This document shows, one piece after another, positions 51,042-59,617 of a DNA stretch of 64,000 nt. The DNA is from Betaproteobacteria bacterium RIFCSPLOWO2_12_FULL_62_58 (GTDB taxonomy: Bacteria > Pseudomonadota > Gammaproteobacteria > Burkholderiales > SG8-41). The stretch is taken from NCBI GenBank assembly GCA_001772005.1, contig MERI01000027.1, positions 1-64,000 on the forward strand, written 5' to 3'. The position numbers and the translations under genes were made by a program. The notes beneath the pieces are model-generated. The model saw only the letters and a program-made list of their open reading frames with translations. It ran no database searches and was not told the DNA's origin. Position 1 is the stretch's first letter. Each line of letters starts with the position of its first letter.

Positions 51042-53033
51042 TTACAAAACGCCTTTCACCGCAACAGCGACGTGCTCCGCCGTAAAGCCGAAAAACTTGA
51101 ACAGCTCGCCCGCCGGCGCGGACTCCCCAAAGCGGTCGATCCCGACCACCGCGCCGTCGAGTCCCACATATTTGCGCCAATAATCAGTGACGCCGGCCTC
51201 AACGGCGACGCGCGCCACGCCGCGCGGCAGCACGCTTTCGCGGTAAGCCGCGTCCTGGCGGTCGAACACAGAGGTCGAGGGCATCGATGCCACCCGTACC
51301 GCCACGCCCTCCGCGGCAAGCACCTGTTGCGCGTCGAGCGCGAGTTGCACTTCCGAGCCCGTCGCGATAATGACGCAGCGCGGCACCCCGTTTGCCGCTT
51401 CCGACAAAACATAGCCGCCGCGCCCGATCGCCGCGACGGTCTCCGCGCTGCGCTTCTGGAACGGCAGGTTCTGGCGCGACAGCAGCAGGCTGGTCGGCCC
51501 GGCGCGGCGCTCGATCGCGGCAATCCATGCGATGGCCGTCTCGAGCGCGTCGCACGGCCGCCACACCTCCATGTTCGGCATCAGGCGCAAGCTCGCGGCG
51601 TGCTCGACCGGCTGGTGCGTCGGCCCGTCCTCGCCCAGCCCGATCGAATCGTGAGTGAACACAAAAATCGCCCGAATTTTCATCAGCGCCGCGACCCTCA
51701 ACGCGTTGCGGCAATAATCGGAAAACACGAGGAACGTCCCCGCATACGGGATCAGGCCGCCGTGCAGACTCATGCCGCTCGCCACGGCGGCCATGCCGAA
51801 TTCGCGCACGCCGAACGAGAGATAATTGCCGCCATTCGCCCGGGTCACCGGCTTCGAGCCGGACCACATGGTGAGATTGGACCAGGTGAGATCGGCCGAG
51901 CCCCCGAACAGCTCCGGCAACACCGACCCCAGGCCCTCGAGCGCATTCTGCGAGGCTTTGCGCGTCGCGACGGTTTCCGCTTTCTCGCGCACCTTGGCGA
52001 TAAACGCTTCACAGTGCGCGCGCCAGAGCGCCGGCAGTTCGCCTGCCATGCGGCGCCTGAACTCGGCCGCAAGTTCCGGGTGCGCTTTTGCGTAGGCTGC
52101 GAGTTTCTTGTTCCACTCCCCTTCCAACTGCGCGCCACGCCGCCGCGCGTCCCAGCCGGCATAAACGTGCTCCGGCACTTCGAACGGCGCATGTTTCCAA
52201 CCGATGTTCTCGCGCGTGGCCGCGACTTCCTTCTCTCCCAGCGCCGCGCCATGACAGTCGTGGCCGCCCTGCTTGTTGGGCGCGCCCTTGCCGATCACGG
52301 TCTTGCAACAGATCAGCGTCGGCCGCTGGCTCTGCGCCCTGGCTTCATTAAGCGCGCGTTCCACCGCGTGGAAGTCATGGCCGTCGACATCGGAAATTAC
52401 GTGCCAGCCGTAGGCGCGGAAGCGCATCGGCGTGTCGTCGGTGAACCAGCCCGCGACACGGCCATCGATCGAGATCCCGTTGTCGTCATAGAACGCGACA
52501 AGTTTGCTCAGCCCCAGCGTGCCGGCGAGCGAGCACGCCTCGTGCGAGACGCCCTCCATCAGACAGCCGTCGCCGACGAAGACATAGGTGTAATGGTTGA
52601 CGATGTCGAAACCATCGCGATTGAATTCGGAGGCAAGCAGCTTCTCGGCGAGCGCCATGCCGACCGCGTTGGCGAAACCCTGGCCGAGGGGGCCGGTGGT
52701 GGTCTCCACGCCCGGCGCGCAGCCGTACTCCGGGTGCCCCGGTGTCTTCGAGTGCAGCTGGCGAAAGCGTCTGAGCTCGTCCATCGGCAGGTCATAGCCG
52801 GTGAGATGCAGCAGGGCGTAGAGCAGCATCGAACCGTGGCCGTTGGACAGCACGAAGCGGTCGCGATCCGCCCAAGCCGGGTGGGCCGGATTGTGTCGCA
52901 GATGGTGGTTCCACAGCACTTCGGCGATTTCTGCCATGCCCATCGGCATGCCGGGATGGCCGGAGTTGGCCTTTTGTACGGCGTCCATCGCCAGCGCGCG
53001 GATCGCGTTCGTCAATTCGGCACGAGAACTCAT
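51042..53033 (-). CDS. tkt: Transketolase
   Basis: The 663-residue enzyme shows the N-terminal [17 protein letters not shown], the thiamine diphosphate motif [19 protein letters not shown] with a downstream NN-type ending (AFYDDNGIS), and the central pyrimidine domain with [17 protein letters not shown]. It moves two-carbon units between sugar phosphates in the regenerative part of the Calvin cycle. It lies between prk and gap. Confidence 0.95.
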   Translation of the reverse strand: MSSRAELTNAIRALAMDAVQKANSGHPGMPMGMAEIAEVLWNHHLRHNPAHPAWADRDRFVLSNGHGSMLLYALLHLTGYDLPMDELRRFRQLHSKTPGHPEYGCAPGVETTTGPLGQGFANAVGMALAEKLLASEFNRDGFDIVNHYTYVFVGDGCLMEGVSHEACSLAGTLGLSKLVAFYDDNGISIDGRVAGWFTDDTPMRFRAYGWHVISDVDGHDFHAVERALNEARAQSQRPTLICCKTVIGKGAPNKQGGHDCHGAALGEKEVAATRENIGWKHAPFEVPEHVYAGWDARRRGAQLEGEWNKKLAAYAKAHPELAAEFRRRMAGELPALWRAHCEAFIAKVREKAETVATRKASQNALEGLGSVLPELFGGSADLTWSNLTMWSGSKPVTRANGGNYLSFGVREFGMAAVASGMSLHGGLIPYAGTFLVFSDYCRNALRVAALMKIRAIFVFTHDSIGLGEDGPTHQPVEHAASLRLMPNMEVWRPCDALETAIAWIAAIERRAGPTSLLLSRQNLPFQKRSAETVAAIGRGGYVLSEAANGVPRCVIIATGSEVQLALDAQQVLAAEGVAVRVASMPSTSVFDRQDAAYRESVLPRGVARVAVEAGVTDYWRKYVGLDGAVVGIDRFGESAPAGELFKFFGFTAEHVAVAVKGVL

Positions 53034-53204
53034 CTACGTTCCTTGCAGCGGGAGGGTGGCGCGGAAAAGCGCTAATTATCGTCGAAAGCGGCGCGCTTGC
53101 CTATTCGCCTGCCGCGCGGCACGGGTACGCTGTCACATGGCGGCGGCGCAGCGCGCCGGTCATTGCCAGGCGGATGCCGGTATTCGTGTTCGGTTCCGGG
53201 CCCC

Positions 53205-54086
53205 TCAGCGCCCAAGCGCCTGCTTCCTGCGGTCCATCAGGCGCCAGATCATCGGCGTGAAGATAAGCTGCATCGCGAGGTCCATCTTGCCCCCCGGCGC
53301 GACGATCGTATTGGGGCGCGACATGAACGAGTCGTGCAGCATGGTGAGCAGGTACGGGAAATCGATGCCGCGCGGGTTGGCGAAGCGGATCACGAGGAAA
53401 CTCTCGTCCGGCGACGGGATGTGGCGCGCGATGAACGGGTTGGAGGTGTCCACGATCGGCACGCGCTGGAAATTGATGTGCGTGCGTGCGAACTGCGGGC
53501 AGATGTAGTTCACGTAATCGTGCATGCGCCGCAGGATCGTGCCGGTGACCGCCTCGGTCGTGTAGCCGCGCGCGGCGCGGTCGCGATGGATTTTCTGGAT
53601 CCATTCCAGGTTGATGACCGGCACCACGCCGATCAGCAGGTCCACATGCTTGCCCACATCCACTTGGTCCGCCACCGCCGCGCCGTGCAGGCCCTCGTAG
53701 AACAGCACGTCCGTGTCCCCGGGCAGGTCCTCCCACGGCGTGAATGTTCCCGGCGGCTGCCGGTGCGGCGCCGCCTCCTCTTCGTTGTGCAGGTATTTCC
53801 GGATGCGGCCGAGCCCGGTCTCAGCGTACGAGCGGAACAGGTTCTCCAGCTCCTCGAACAGGTTGGCCTCGGGACCGAAATGGCTGAAGTGCTGGTTGCC
53901 GCGGGCGGTTTCCTCGGCCATCTTGCGCCGCATCTCCCCGCGGTCGTAGCGATGGAACGCGTCGCCCTCGACGAAGGCCGCCTTCACGCCCTCGCGCCTG
54001 AAAATCTGCTCGAACGTCCGCGACACCGACGTGGTCCCGGCGCCCGAGGAGCCGGTGATCGAGATGATCGGATACTTTGCGGACAT
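53205..54086 (-). CDS. prk: Phosphoribulokinase
   Basis: The 293-residue protein is of the octameric bacterial type. SITGSSGAGTTSVSR is the P-loop, FVEGDAFHRYDR contains catalytic residues, and FYEGLHG and RIPIVD-type segments follow (QRVPIVDTSNPF). It phosphorylates ribulose-5-phosphate to the RuBisCO substrate. The start at 54086 (MSAKYPIIS) is preferred to 54164, whose codons overlap fbp. It is 16 bases downstream of fbp, and 171 bases follow before tkt with no clear gene. Confidence 0.95.
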   Translation of the reverse strand: MSAKYPIISITGSSGAGTTSVSRTFEQIFRREGVKAAFVEGDAFHRYDRGEMRRKMAEETARGNQHFSHFGPEANLFEELENLFRSYAETGLGRIRKYLHNEEEAAPHRQPPGTFTPWEDLPGDTDVLFYEGLHGAAVADQVDVGKHVDLLIGVVPVINLEWIQKIHRDRAARGYTTEAVTGTILRRMHDYVNYICPQFARTHINFQRVPIVDTSNPFIARHIPSPDESFLVIRFANPRGIDFPYLLTMLHDSFMSRPNTIVAPGGKMDLAMQLIFTPMIWRLMDRRKQALGR

Positions 54087-54102
54087 GGCCTGTCCCCTTC
54101 CC

Positions 54103-55173
54103 TCAGACCGGCGCGCGGAACAGTCCGCGCGAACTAAACAGCGGCGCGTCGTATTCGCGCTCATTGTGATCGCGGTGATAGCGCTCGATGCGCTCGACTT
54201 CGTCCTTCGAGCCGAACACGAAGCCGATGCGCTGGTGCAGGTTCTGCGGCTGCACCGCGAGCACCGGCTCCACTCCGGTGCTCGCGCGCCCGCCCGCTTT
54301 CTCGATGACGAAACCGATCGGGTTTGCCTCGTAAAGCAGGCGCAGCCGTCCCGGCGTCGCCGGGTCGCGGCTGTCTCGCGGATACAGGAACACGCCGCCG
54401 CGCATCAGGATCCTGTGCGCCTCGGCGACCAGCGCGGCGATCCAGCGCATGTTGAAGTTCTTGCCGCGCGGTCCCGGGTGCCCGGCAAGGCATTCGTCGA
54501 CATAGCGCTTGACCGCGGGCTCCCAAAAGCGCGCGTTGGACGCATTGATGGCGAATTCGCTCGTCTCCGGAGGCACCTTGAGGTCTTCGTGCGTCAGTAC
54601 GAACTCGCCGATCTCGCGGTCCAGCGTAAAGCCGTTCACCCCGCGCGCGGTGGCAAGCACCAGCATGGTGGCCGCGCCGTAGATCGCGTAGCCGGCGCAC
54701 ACCTGCTGCGTGCCGGGTTGCAGAAAGTCCTGCGGCGCCGGCTCGTTCACCCCTTCCGGGCAGCGCAACACCGAAAAGATGCTGCCCACAGGCGCGTTGA
54801 TATCGATATTGCTCGAGCCGTCGAGCGGATCGAACGCCAGCAGGTAGCGGCCGCGGGGGTAGTCGGACGGGATCTGATGCGGCGCCTCCATCTCCTCGGA
54901 CACCATGCCGGCGAGGTGCCCGCCCCATTCGTTGGTGCGCACGAAAATCTCGTTCGCGAGCACGTCGAGCTTCATCTGCGCTTCGCCTTGCACGTTGCGC
55001 GAGCCGGCGGCGCCGAGCGCGTCGGCAAGCGCGCCCTTGCCGACCAGGTAGGCGATGCGCTTGCAGGCGAGGCGGATGTCGTTAAGCAGGGCCGTGAAGC
55101 CCCCGGTCGCGTGGCTGTACGAGCGCTGCTCGGCGATGATGAATTCGGTCAGAGTCTTGCGCTGGAAGGGCAT
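54103..55173 (-). CDS. fbp: Fructose-1,6-bisphosphatase, class I
   Basis: The 356-residue enzyme has the class I motifs MVSEEMEAP for metal binding, [13 protein letters not shown], and GGVFLYPRD. It hydrolyses fructose-1,6-bisphosphate in the Calvin cycle. The start at 55173 ([12 protein letters not shown]) matches the family beginning. The 116 bases upstream to cbbS hold only a doubtful 27-codon frame (55202-55285) with no ribosome binding site. Confidence 0.95.
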   Translation of the reverse strand: MPFQRKTLTEFIIAEQRSYSHATGGFTALLNDIRLACKRIAYLVGKGALADALGAAGSRNVQGEAQMKLDVLANEIFVRTNEWGGHLAGMVSEEMEAPHQIPSDYPRGRYLLAFDPLDGSSNIDINAPVGSIFSVLRCPEGVNEPAPQDFLQPGTQQVCAGYAIYGAATMLVLATARGVNGFTLDREIGEFVLTHEDLKVPPETSEFAINASNARFWEPAVKRYVDECLAGHPGPRGKNFNMRWIAALVAEAHRILMRGGVFLYPRDSRDPATPGRLRLLYEANPIGFVIEKAGGRASTGVEPVLAVQPQNLHQRIGFVFGSKDEVERIERYHRDHNEREYDAPLFSSRGLFRAPV

Positions 55174-55289
55174 ATGGTTTGCCTTGCGCGAAGCGCTGCG
55201 CCTAGGCCGGCGCGAGGCGCCACACACGCGCGGCGTGCAGCGCCTCGAGTTGGGCGAGACCAAGGATGAGCGCTTTGAGGCTCATGGCG

Positions 55290-55670
55290 TCAGCGCGCCG
55301 CGTTGCCCGCTGCGCTGCGGTGCACCAGCATGGCCGTGCCTTGGGTCTGCCTCAGCTTGTCGTAGCCGACCAGCCGCACGTGGTGGTTCGGGTTGGCCTC
55401 GCGACAGGCCTCCACCTCGGCAAGCACGCTGTCCACGCTGGTCTCGCCGAACAGCGGCAGCTTCCACATGTACCAGTAATGGTCTGTCGCACGCTCCGGT
55501 TCGGTGTGCTCGACGGCCGGCGACCAGCCTTGCGCGAGAAGGTATTCCACCTGCCGCCGGATGCGCTCCGGCGTCATGGCCGGCAAATAGGAGAAAGTGC
55601 CCAGCCTGCGGCTCGCCGGATCGGAGAGCCGTGACCGGTAGTCCTGTATTGCGGGTGTTTCAGCGCTCAT
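55290..55670 (-). CDS. cbbS: RuBisCO small subunit, form IA
   Basis: The 126-residue protein has the small-subunit signatures [51 protein letters not shown] and [10 protein letters not shown]. The sequence is of the form IA type found in proteobacteria, without the C-terminal extension of red-type small subunits. It lies 18 bases after cbbL. Confidence 0.95.
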   Translation of the reverse strand: MSAETPAIQDYRSRLSDPASRRLGTFSYLPAMTPERIRRQVEYLLAQGWSPAVEHTEPERATDHYWYMWKLPLFGETSVDSVLAEVEACREANPNHHVRLVGYDKLRQTQGTAMLVHRSAAGNAAR

Positions 55671-55688
55671 CGGTTTGCTCCTTGTCGG

Positions 55689-57146
55689 CTAGACGTTGGC
55701 GACGTCAAGCTTGTCGACCGTGTCGAATTCGAACTTGACCTCCTTCCAGGTCGCCATCGCCGCCTTGAGCTCCGGGCTCGTTCTCGCAGCCGCGATGAGG
55801 ATGTCCTTGCCCTGCTTCTCGACTTGGCGGCCCTGGTTGCGCGCCTCCACGCAGGCTTCCAGGGCGACGCGGTTGGCACAGGCGCCCGCGGCGTTGCCCC
55901 ACGGGTGGCCCAGCGTGCCGCCGCCGAACTGGAACACCGCGTCGTCGCCGAAGATCGCGAGCAGCGCCGGCATGTGCCAGACATGAATGCCGCCCGAAGC
56001 CACGGCGAACGCGCCCGGCATCGCGCCCCAGTCCTGGTCGAAAAAGATGCCGCGCGAGCGGTCCTCCTTGACACGCTTCTCGCGCAGCAGGTCGATCCAG
56101 CCCAAGGTCGAGGCGCGGTCGCCTTCCAGTTTACCCACTACCGTGCCGGTGTGCAGGTGATCGCCGCCCGAGAGCCGCAGCGCCTTGAGCAGCACGCGGA
56201 AGTGGATGCCGTGATGCGGGTTGCGGTCGAGCACCGCGTGCATCGCGCGGTGGATGTGCAGCAGCACGCCGTTGTTGCGGCACCAGTTGGCGAGACCCGT
56301 GTTGGCGCAGAATCCGCCCGTCAGGTAGTCGTGCATGACGATCGGCATGCCGAGCTCCTTGGCGTACTCGGCACGCTTGTACATCTCCTCGGGCGTCGGC
56401 GCGGTGACGTTGAGGTAGTGCCCCTTCCGCTCGCCGGTCTCGGCCTCGGCCTTCCTGATGGCCTCGGCGACGAACAGGAACCGGTCCCGCCAGCGCATAA
56501 AGGGCTGCGAGTTGACGTTCTCGTCGTCCTTGGTGAAATCCAGCCCCCCCCGCAGGCATTCATACACGGCGCGACCATAGTTCTTGGCGGAGAGCCCCAG
56601 CTTGGGCTTGATGGTGCAGCCCAGCAGCGGCCGGCCGTACTTGTTCAGCTTGTCGCGCTCGACCTGGATGCCGTGCGGCGGGCCGCCACAGGTCATCACG
56701 TAGGCGATCGGAAAACGCACGTCTTCGAGCCTGAGGGCGCGCACCGCCTTGAAGCCGAACACGTTGCCGACCAGCGAAGTGAAGACGTTCACCACCGAGC
56801 CCTCCTCGAACAGGTCGATCGGGTAGGCGATGAACGCATAGAAGCTGCCCGGATCGCCGGGCACGTCCTCGATGCGGTAGGCACGGCCCTTGTAGTGCTC
56901 GAGATCGGTGAGCAGGTCGGTCCACACCGTGGTCCAGGTCCCGGTAGAGGACTCGGCGGCCACCGCGGCCGCGGCCTCCTCGCGATCCACGCCCGCCTGC
57001 GGGATGATCTTGAAACAGGCGAGAAGATCGGTGTCTTTCACCCGGTAGTTCGGCTCCCAATACGCGTCGCGGTATTGCTTGACGCCCGCCTGATAACGTG
57101 GGGCGCGTTCGCCGATCGTGTCCGTCGTCTGTCCCTTGCCCGCCAT
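55689..57146 (-). CDS. cbbL: RuBisCO large subunit, form IA (green type)
   Basis: The 485-residue protein carries [13 protein letters not shown], the carbamylated-lysine motif [17 protein letters not shown] and [18 protein letters not shown]. Loop 6 is [11 protein letters not shown], and [17 protein letters not shown] follows. The residues after the N-terminus ([33 protein letters not shown]) identify form IA. The start at 57146 (MAGKGQTTD) follows AAGGAAG. It is the first gene of the cbb operon, divergent from cbbR. No carboxysome or cbbQO genes lie in the window. Confidence 0.97.
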   Translation of the reverse strand: MAGKGQTTDTIGERAPRYQAGVKQYRDAYWEPNYRVKDTDLLACFKIIPQAGVDREEAAAAVAAESSTGTWTTVWTDLLTDLEHYKGRAYRIEDVPGDPGSFYAFIAYPIDLFEEGSVVNVFTSLVGNVFGFKAVRALRLEDVRFPIAYVMTCGGPPHGIQVERDKLNKYGRPLLGCTIKPKLGLSAKNYGRAVYECLRGGLDFTKDDENVNSQPFMRWRDRFLFVAEAIRKAEAETGERKGHYLNVTAPTPEEMYKRAEYAKELGMPIVMHDYLTGGFCANTGLANWCRNNGVLLHIHRAMHAVLDRNPHHGIHFRVLLKALRLSGGDHLHTGTVVGKLEGDRASTLGWIDLLREKRVKEDRSRGIFFDQDWGAMPGAFAVASGGIHVWHMPALLAIFGDDAVFQFGGGTLGHPWGNAAGACANRVALEACVEARNQGRQVEKQGKDILIAAARTSPELKAAMATWKEVKFEFDTVDKLDVANV

Positions 57147-57268
57147 GGCGCGCTTCCTTTCAAAAATCACTGGCAACATCCAGCATAAGCATGTCTTAGT
57201 CTTAGTATAATGACAATTAAGAATTTCTTGGTATCAATATAAGACAATTTTATGTTTCAGAAGAGTCG
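57147..57268. promoter_or_regulatory. cbbL-cbbR intergenic control region
   Basis: This AT-rich 122-base region separates divergent cbbL and cbbR. On the minus strand TATACT (57209-57204) is a possible -10 for the cbb operon. GACAATT occurs at 57212-57218 and 57243-57249, 31 bases apart, with an imperfect TTAAGAA/TTCTTGG dyad between. CbbR is expected to bind here and respond to a Calvin cycle metabolite; the exact sites are inferred. Confidence 0.65.
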
Positions 57269-58291
57269 ATGAAGAACGTCACGCTGCGCCAACTGCGCGC
57301 GTTCGAGGCCGTGGGACGTCATTTGAGCTTCTCGCGCGCGGCGCAGGAGTTGCATCTGACCCAACCCGCGGTGTCAATGCAGATGAAACAGCTCGAGGCG
57401 GTAAGCGGCCTGCCGCTGTTCGAGCAGATCGGCAAGAAAATCCACCTCACCGAGGCCGGGCGCGAGCTCTACCACTACACCCAGACGGTGCAGCACCAGC
57501 TCGAGGAGGCGGCGCAGACGCTCGCCGCCATGAAGGGCATACGCCACGGCAAGCTGGACATCACCCTGATCAGCACCGCCATGTATTTCGCACCGAAATT
57601 CATCGCCAGGTTCTGCCGCATGCACTCCGGATTGACGCTGAAACTCTCGGTGTGCAACCGCGAGGCGCTGCTCGCGCGCCTGGCGCAGAACGCAACCGAG
57701 CTCGCGATCATGGGGCATCCGCCGCAAGACATGGATATCGTGACATCCCCGTTTGCGCCCAATCCGCACGTCATCGTCGCCGCCCCCGATCACCCGCTGG
57801 CCAAGGCGCGCCGCGTCCCGTTGAAGCGCGTAGCCGCCGAAACGTTCCTGGTGCGCGAGCCAGGCTCGGGCACGCGGCGGCTGATGCAGCGCGTGTTCGC
57901 GGAGCACGGCCTGAGCATCAACGCCAGCATGGAAATCGGCAGCGATGAAACGATCAAGCAGGCGGTGATGGCCGGCATGGGTATCGGCTTTCTGTCGTCG
58001 CACACCATGCAGCTCGAGCTGCACGCCAAGCGGCTGGTCATGCTCGATGTCGTCGGCTTCCCCATTATCCGCAACTGGTACGTCGTCCATCGCGCGAATA
58101 AGCGACTCTCGCCGGTGGCGCGCGCGTTCAAGGAATTCCTGCTGGGGGAGGCGGCCGGTTTGCCGCAGGAGAGCGGGGAAGGGCCGCGGCACAGCCCCGC
58201 GCGGCGCGGCGTCGATTCAGCGCTTCAGGATCCGGCCTCTGCGAAACGCACCGGACCGGCGGCGGGCAAGCACGCGCCGCGTGCTTCCTGA
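57269..58291 (+). CDS. cbbR: LysR-type regulator of the cbb operon
   Basis: The 340-residue protein has the LysR helix-turn-helix (LRQLRAFEAVGRHLSFSRAA, HLTQPAVSMQMKQLE) and an effector domain (LDITLISTAMYFAPKFIARF, PGSGTRRLMQRVF) of the CbbR type. Divergence from cbbL makes the assignment secure. The last 40 or so residues are a low-complexity, Arg/Pro-rich tail. It converges with ntrX, with 40 bases between. Confidence 0.92.
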   Translation: MKNVTLRQLRAFEAVGRHLSFSRAAQELHLTQPAVSMQMKQLEAVSGLPLFEQIGKKIHLTEAGRELYHYTQTVQHQLEEAAQTLAAMKGIRHGKLDITLISTAMYFAPKFIARFCRMHSGLTLKLSVCNREALLARLAQNATELAIMGHPPQDMDIVTSPFAPNPHVIVAAPDHPLAKARRVPLKRVAAETFLVREPGSGTRRLMQRVFAEHGLSINASMEIGSDETIKQAVMAGMGIGFLSSHTMQLELHAKRLVMLDVVGFPIIRNWYVVHRANKRLSPVARAFKEFLLGEAAGLPQESGEGPRHSPARRGVDSALQDPASAKRTGPAAGKHAPRAS

Positions 58292-58331
58292 GGCTCGGGC
58301 AGCGGGCCTGTCGCGCAGTGCTGCGCGCAGA

Positions 58332-59591
58332 TTACTCGTCGGGCTTGCGGGTGAGCTTGATCCCCAGCTGCTTGAGCTTGCGGTAGAGATGGGTCCGCTC
58401 CAGTCCGACCGTCTCCGCGACGCGGCTGATGTTGCCGCCTTCCTTGGCGATATGGTGCTCGAAATAGACGCGCTCGAAGGCATCACGCGCATCGCGTAGC
58501 GGCACATCGAACGGCAGATCGTAGGCCGCCGCGAGCGGCGTCAGCGCCGGTTGCGGCAGCACGCGGTTGACTTCCTCGACCGCGATGTGCTCGGCGAGCG
58601 CGGTGAGCGCCAGCGTCTGCACCGCGCTCTGCAACTGCGCGAGATTGCCCGGCCAGTCGTAATTTCTGAGCGCGTTGAGCGCCGCGGTCGAAAACTGGCG
58701 CTGCGGGGCCTCCTTGGCTTCGACCATGCGCGACAGCATCAGGTTGGCGAGATCCGGCACGTCCTCGCGGTGCTCGCGCAGGCTCGGCACCCGGATGGTG
58801 GCGGCGGCGAGCGCCGCGTAGAGCCGGGCGTCGAACGCCCCCTGCGCCACCAGCTCGGGCAGCGCGCGCGTCGCGCCGCAGATCACCCGCGCGTTGTAGC
58901 GTTCGACTTTGCCGATGAGCAGCAGCAAGCCCTTCTGCTCCACCTTGTTGAGGTCCGCCACGTCATGAAGGAACAGCGTGCCCTCGCGCGCCTGGTTGAG
59001 CAGCTCGAGCGGCGCGTCAGCGAGCCCCGCGGTGGTGTCCGGCACCAGCCATGGCGTGTTGCGTGGGTGCAGGAAGCGCGCAGCAAGCTCGATACCGCTG
59101 CCCGGCTCGCCGGTCAGCAGCACGGGGGTCCGCAGGTTGGCGATGCGTTCGAGGCGCTGCTTGAGATCCACGATGAGCGGACCGCGGCCGAGGCTGGCCA
59201 GTGACAGCGCCGGCTGCGGCTGGTCAGCGCTGTGGCGCAACGCGCGCCCCACGGTTGCGAGCAGCTTCTGCAGCGCGATCGGTTTTTCCAGAAAGTCGTA
59301 GGCGCCGATGCGGGTGGCCTCCACCGCGGTGTCGATGGTGCCGTGGCCGGACATCATCACGACCGGCATGGTGAGCAAACCGGCGCTCGCCCATTCCTTG
59401 AGCAGGGTAATCCCGTCGGTATCCGGCATCCAGATGTCGAGCAGCACCAGGTCGGGGCGCGTGCGACTGCGGAAAGCGCGCGCTTCGCCCGCGTTCTCCG
59501 CCAACCGCACCTGATACCCTTCGTCGGAAAGGATTTCCGACAACAACTCGCGGATGCCGATTTCGTCGTCGACAACGAGGATCTGTTGCAT
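58332..59591 (-). CDS. NtrX-like response regulator with degenerate AAA+ domain
   Basis: The 419-residue protein has a receiver domain (phosphoacceptor Asp52 in VLLDIWMPDTDG), a central region derived from the sigma-54 AAA+ domain, and a Fis-type helix-turn-helix (about 384-413, GGNISRVAETVGLERTHLY). The Walker A place reads GEPGSGIE with Ile167 instead of lysine, the Walker B region reads TLFLHDVADL, and no GAFTGA loop is present. It is therefore unlikely to hydrolyse ATP or activate sigma-54 in the usual way. It lies 26 bases after the ntrY-like kinase gene. Confidence 0.88.
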   Translation of the reverse strand: MQQILVVDDEIGIRELLSEILSDEGYQVRLAENAGEARAFRSRTRPDLVLLDIWMPDTDGITLLKEWASAGLLTMPVVMMSGHGTIDTAVEATRIGAYDFLEKPIALQKLLATVGRALRHSADQPQPALSLASLGRGPLIVDLKQRLERIANLRTPVLLTGEPGSGIELAARFLHPRNTPWLVPDTTAGLADAPLELLNQAREGTLFLHDVADLNKVEQKGLLLLIGKVERYNARVICGATRALPELVAQGAFDARLYAALAAATIRVPSLREHREDVPDLANLMLSRMVEAKEAPQRQFSTAALNALRNYDWPGNLAQLQSAVQTLALTALAEHIAVEEVNRVLPQPALTPLAAAYDLPFDVPLRDARDAFERVYFEHHIAKEGGNISRVAETVGLERTHLYRKLKQLGIKLTRKPDE

Positions 59592-59617
59592 AGGTTCCGT
59601 CTATTCTACATCCTGCG

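Noticed and set aside
49809-53075. 1088-codon plus-strand open frame opposite gap and tkt
   Set aside because: It is the codon-position shadow of two clear enzymes and contains only Arg/His/Ala-rich sequence.
55202-55285. 27-codon minus-strand frame between cbbS and fbp ([13 protein letters not shown])
   Set aside because: There is no ribosome binding site and no recognisable product; it is too short to separate from chance.
55689-57146. Form IC (red-type) RuBisCO, considered first
   Set aside because: The N-terminal and internal signatures and the small subunit without C-terminal extension match form IA.
58312-58327. Hairpin CGCGCAG-TG-CTGCGCG between cbbR and ntrX as a bidirectional terminator
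   Set aside because: The stem is short, there is no T-run on either side, and it lies close to the ntrX stop; support is too weak.
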